Made by a program: the position numbers and the translations under genes. 64,000 nucleotides of DNA from the NCBI GenBank assembly GCA_902792435.1, contig CADAZN010000001.1:277460-341459 (forward strand), in the 5' to 3' direction. Numbering within the stretch: position 1 is the first letter of the stretch; the number at the start of each line of letters is the position of its first letter. The notes beneath the pieces were generated by a model. It searched no databases. It was not told the origin of the DNA and was given only the letters and a program-made list of their open reading frames with translations. This document shows positions 62,949 through 64,000 of the stretch, piece by piece. The DNA is from an uncultured Bacteroidales bacterium. Its GTDB lineage: Bacteria; Bacteroidota; Bacteroidia; Bacteroidales; Muribaculaceae.

Positions 62949-63413
62949 ATGAGAAACCTGTCAACAATTGTAATAATGCTTGTTATATTAACTTGTTGCA
63001 CTGGAGAGAAAACTGGTGGCTCCAAGTACAACGAGTTTGTGGGCAATGTTTATGTTGACACAGTTGTTAAAACAAGTGATGATAAGACATCTTTGATAAT
63101 GATAGCAAGTGATGATAAGACATCTTTGATAATGATAGCATGTTATTGGGACGACATAGACAGCCATGGCCCTTTTGGACATATCTCAGTTGAGGAAAAT
63201 GATACTTGTCAAGATTCTGTATTGAGAATAGAGAACTATTATTTTAATCAAAAGCATGACGACTTGTCAATCAAAGTGGTGATTAGTGATGAGTCAAAAG
63301 GGAAATGCCACATCAAGCACATCTCAAACGACTCTATCGTCCTCGAACATGACAATTCCGACCTATTTTTCACTGGCAAAAACACAACAACCTTATATAG
63401 ATTAAGAAATTAA
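62949..63413 (+). CDS. Small lipoprotein with an 11-residue internal duplication
   Basis: 154 residues from the ATG at 62949 (an upstream start at 62934 adds five residues). Lipobox LTCC about residue 15-18. The segment SDDKTSLIMIA is present twice in tandem, from a perfect 33-bp DNA duplication at 63075-63140. The remainder is a strand-rich domain of unknown family. It lies 19 bp after the broken lipoprotein gene and 3 bp before the next broken one, so the three form one transcript. Confidence 0.7.
   Translation: MRNLSTIVIMLVILTCCTGEKTGGSKYNEFVGNVYVDTVVKTSDDKTSLIMIASDDKTSLIMIACYWDDIDSHGPFGHISVEENDTCQDSVLRIENYYFNQKHDDLSIKVVISDESKGKCHIKHISNDSIVLEHDNSDLFFTGKNTTTLYRLRN
63075..63140 (+). repeat. 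Perfect 33-bp tandem duplication within a lipoprotein gene
   Basis: Two identical copies of 33 bp (63075-63107 and 63108-63140), in frame, encoding 11 residues each. Confidence 0.95.
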
Positions 63414-63416
63414 ATT

Positions 63417-63856
63417 ATGGCAAGAAAAAATTATATATGGGCTATATCGCTGCTGATGGTTTGGGCCAGGGAGCTTCATCGTATAACATAAATACAGAGA
63501 AAGAATATAATATTGATCAATATAAAGTTTTAAAAATAGTTGCTCATACACAGTTTTATGAAATTCACTTAAAACAAGGAGATAAGAAGCTCTTGGTCTT
63601 AAGCAAACGATCAAATGCAATTGGCAATCACCATATCAGAGTTGGAGAAACATATTCATTTAATTTATCACGATTATATTATTATAAAAGGCCACAACAT
63701 ATAATAGTTGATAATGATACAATTCCAATATTGCCCAATTTGGGTATATATAATAAAACTAATTACATTGATTATTGCAATGAAAGATTAGAGCTTGACG
63801 GAGGAATTGAAATATATGAGGCTGATAATTTAAATGGGTTATATCTTAATAAATAA
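63417..63856 (+). pseudogene. Small exported protein gene, frameshifted near the signal peptide
   Basis: An ATG at 63417 gives MARKNYIWAISLLMVWAREL, a signal-peptide-like start, but that frame ends 25 codons on. The frame one base back, open from 63437 to a stop at 63854, encodes ~125 residues of a normal strand-rich protein (YKVLKIVAHTQFYEIHLKQG and on to ENLNGLYLNK-like end). Restoring one base near 63460-63475 (G-rich: gggccaggg) would join signal and body. Alternatively translation starts at 63437 without a signal. Family unknown. Second single-base break within 1 kb. Confidence 0.6.
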
Positions 63857-63857
63857 T

Positions 63858-63896
63858 CTATCTTTGCGGATGGCAGAAAACAGATTGAATTATGGC
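63858..63896 (+). repeat. Duplicated promoter-leader, copy 2
   Basis: Matches 62537-62575 at 37 of 39 positions. It contains TATCTTTG (63859-63866), a TAnnTTTG box that begins 2 bp after the previous stop codon, and ends at the ATGGC of the next gene. Confidence 0.9.
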
Positions 63897-64000
63897 TGAG
63901 AAAAAGTTGAAGTTCTGGCATTTTGTGCGTGCTTATCTCATCACTGTAGTCACTTGGCTACTTGTTATGTTTGTTATGTATATTGGAGCGCTGGTTTTTA
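63892..64000 (+). CDS. Membrane protein, partial (runs off window)
   Basis: 36 residues are visible from the ATG at 63892: a short basic N-terminus (MAEKKLKFWHFVRAY) and a hydrophobic segment (VVTWLLVMFVMYIGALVF), presumably the first transmembrane helix. It is preceded by the duplicated leader with its own -7 box, so it is probably transcribed separately from the lipoprotein genes. It shows no similarity in this short stretch to the lipoprotein that follows leader copy 1. Family cannot be assigned. Confidence 0.6.
   Translation, partial: MAEKKLKFWHFVRAYLITVVTWLLVMFVMYIGALVF

Overview
The window is a chromosomal segment of a member of the Bacteroidales, most likely a Muribaculaceae- or Prevotella-like gut species. 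Three things point there. Secreted proteins end in type IX secretion (T9SS)-style sorting tails. Most mapped promoters carry the Bacteroidetes -7 box TAnnTTTG, several with a TTG/TTTG box 19-20 bp upstream. The gene content (GldH, RicT beside RNase Y, DUF4250, a 663-residue NagB-LmbE protein, class II RNR) is also typical. Almost all genes are housekeeping genes in short, tightly packed operons. I saw no rRNA, tRNA, CRISPR array, prophage or intact insertion sequence.

Layout. 1-2.8 kb: two paralogous secreted proteins on the minus strand, the first cut by the window edge. 2.9-6.0 kb: trpS and a secreted glycerophosphodiesterase-like protein. 6.1-10.8 kb: dnaE, trxA and a Sel1-repeat protein. 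11.3-14.6 kb: a NagB-LmbE fusion, exonuclease III and two small genes. 14.8-22.6 kb, plus strand: dGTPase-like protein, S9 peptidase, pheS, nth, and a CCA-adding enzyme fused to an O6-alkylguanine-DNA methyltransferase. 22.6-28.4 kb, minus strand: one long operon (coiled-coil protein, zapA, a probable 6S RNA, rny, ricT, gldH, HAD, gtrA, a 20-residue-repeat protein). 28.5-34.4 kb: ThiE-like protein, zinc-ribbon/SH3 protein, B12-dependent ribonucleotide reductase, 5'-nucleotidase. 34.7-37.6 kb: flavoprotein, AlkD-like, EamA transporter, carbonic anhydrase. 37.7-43.4 kb: pRiA4b-type protein, galM, META-like and TPR proteins, a 29-copy heptamer array and prfA. 43.5-50.3 kb, minus strand: a cell-wall cluster (MBOAT acyltransferase, SGNH hydrolase, dipeptide epimerase, NlpC/P60, transglutaminase-like protein, zinc peptidase). 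50.4-59 kb: lipoprotein, DbpA-like helicase, thioredoxin lipoprotein, tsaC-like, B3/4 protein, C1 peptidase, YjbQ, ABC-F. 59.2-64 kb: membrane protein plus HTH regulator behind a palindromic operator, a DUF2339 protein, then small, partly frameshifted lipoprotein genes with a duplicated promoter-leader.

The most unusual items are the CCA-enzyme/Ogt fusion, the NagB-like domain that has lost catalytic residues, the heptamer array ending inside the prfA promoter, the peptidoglycan-peptide cluster next to an acyltransferase/esterase pair, and the duplicated leader with decaying small genes at the right end.
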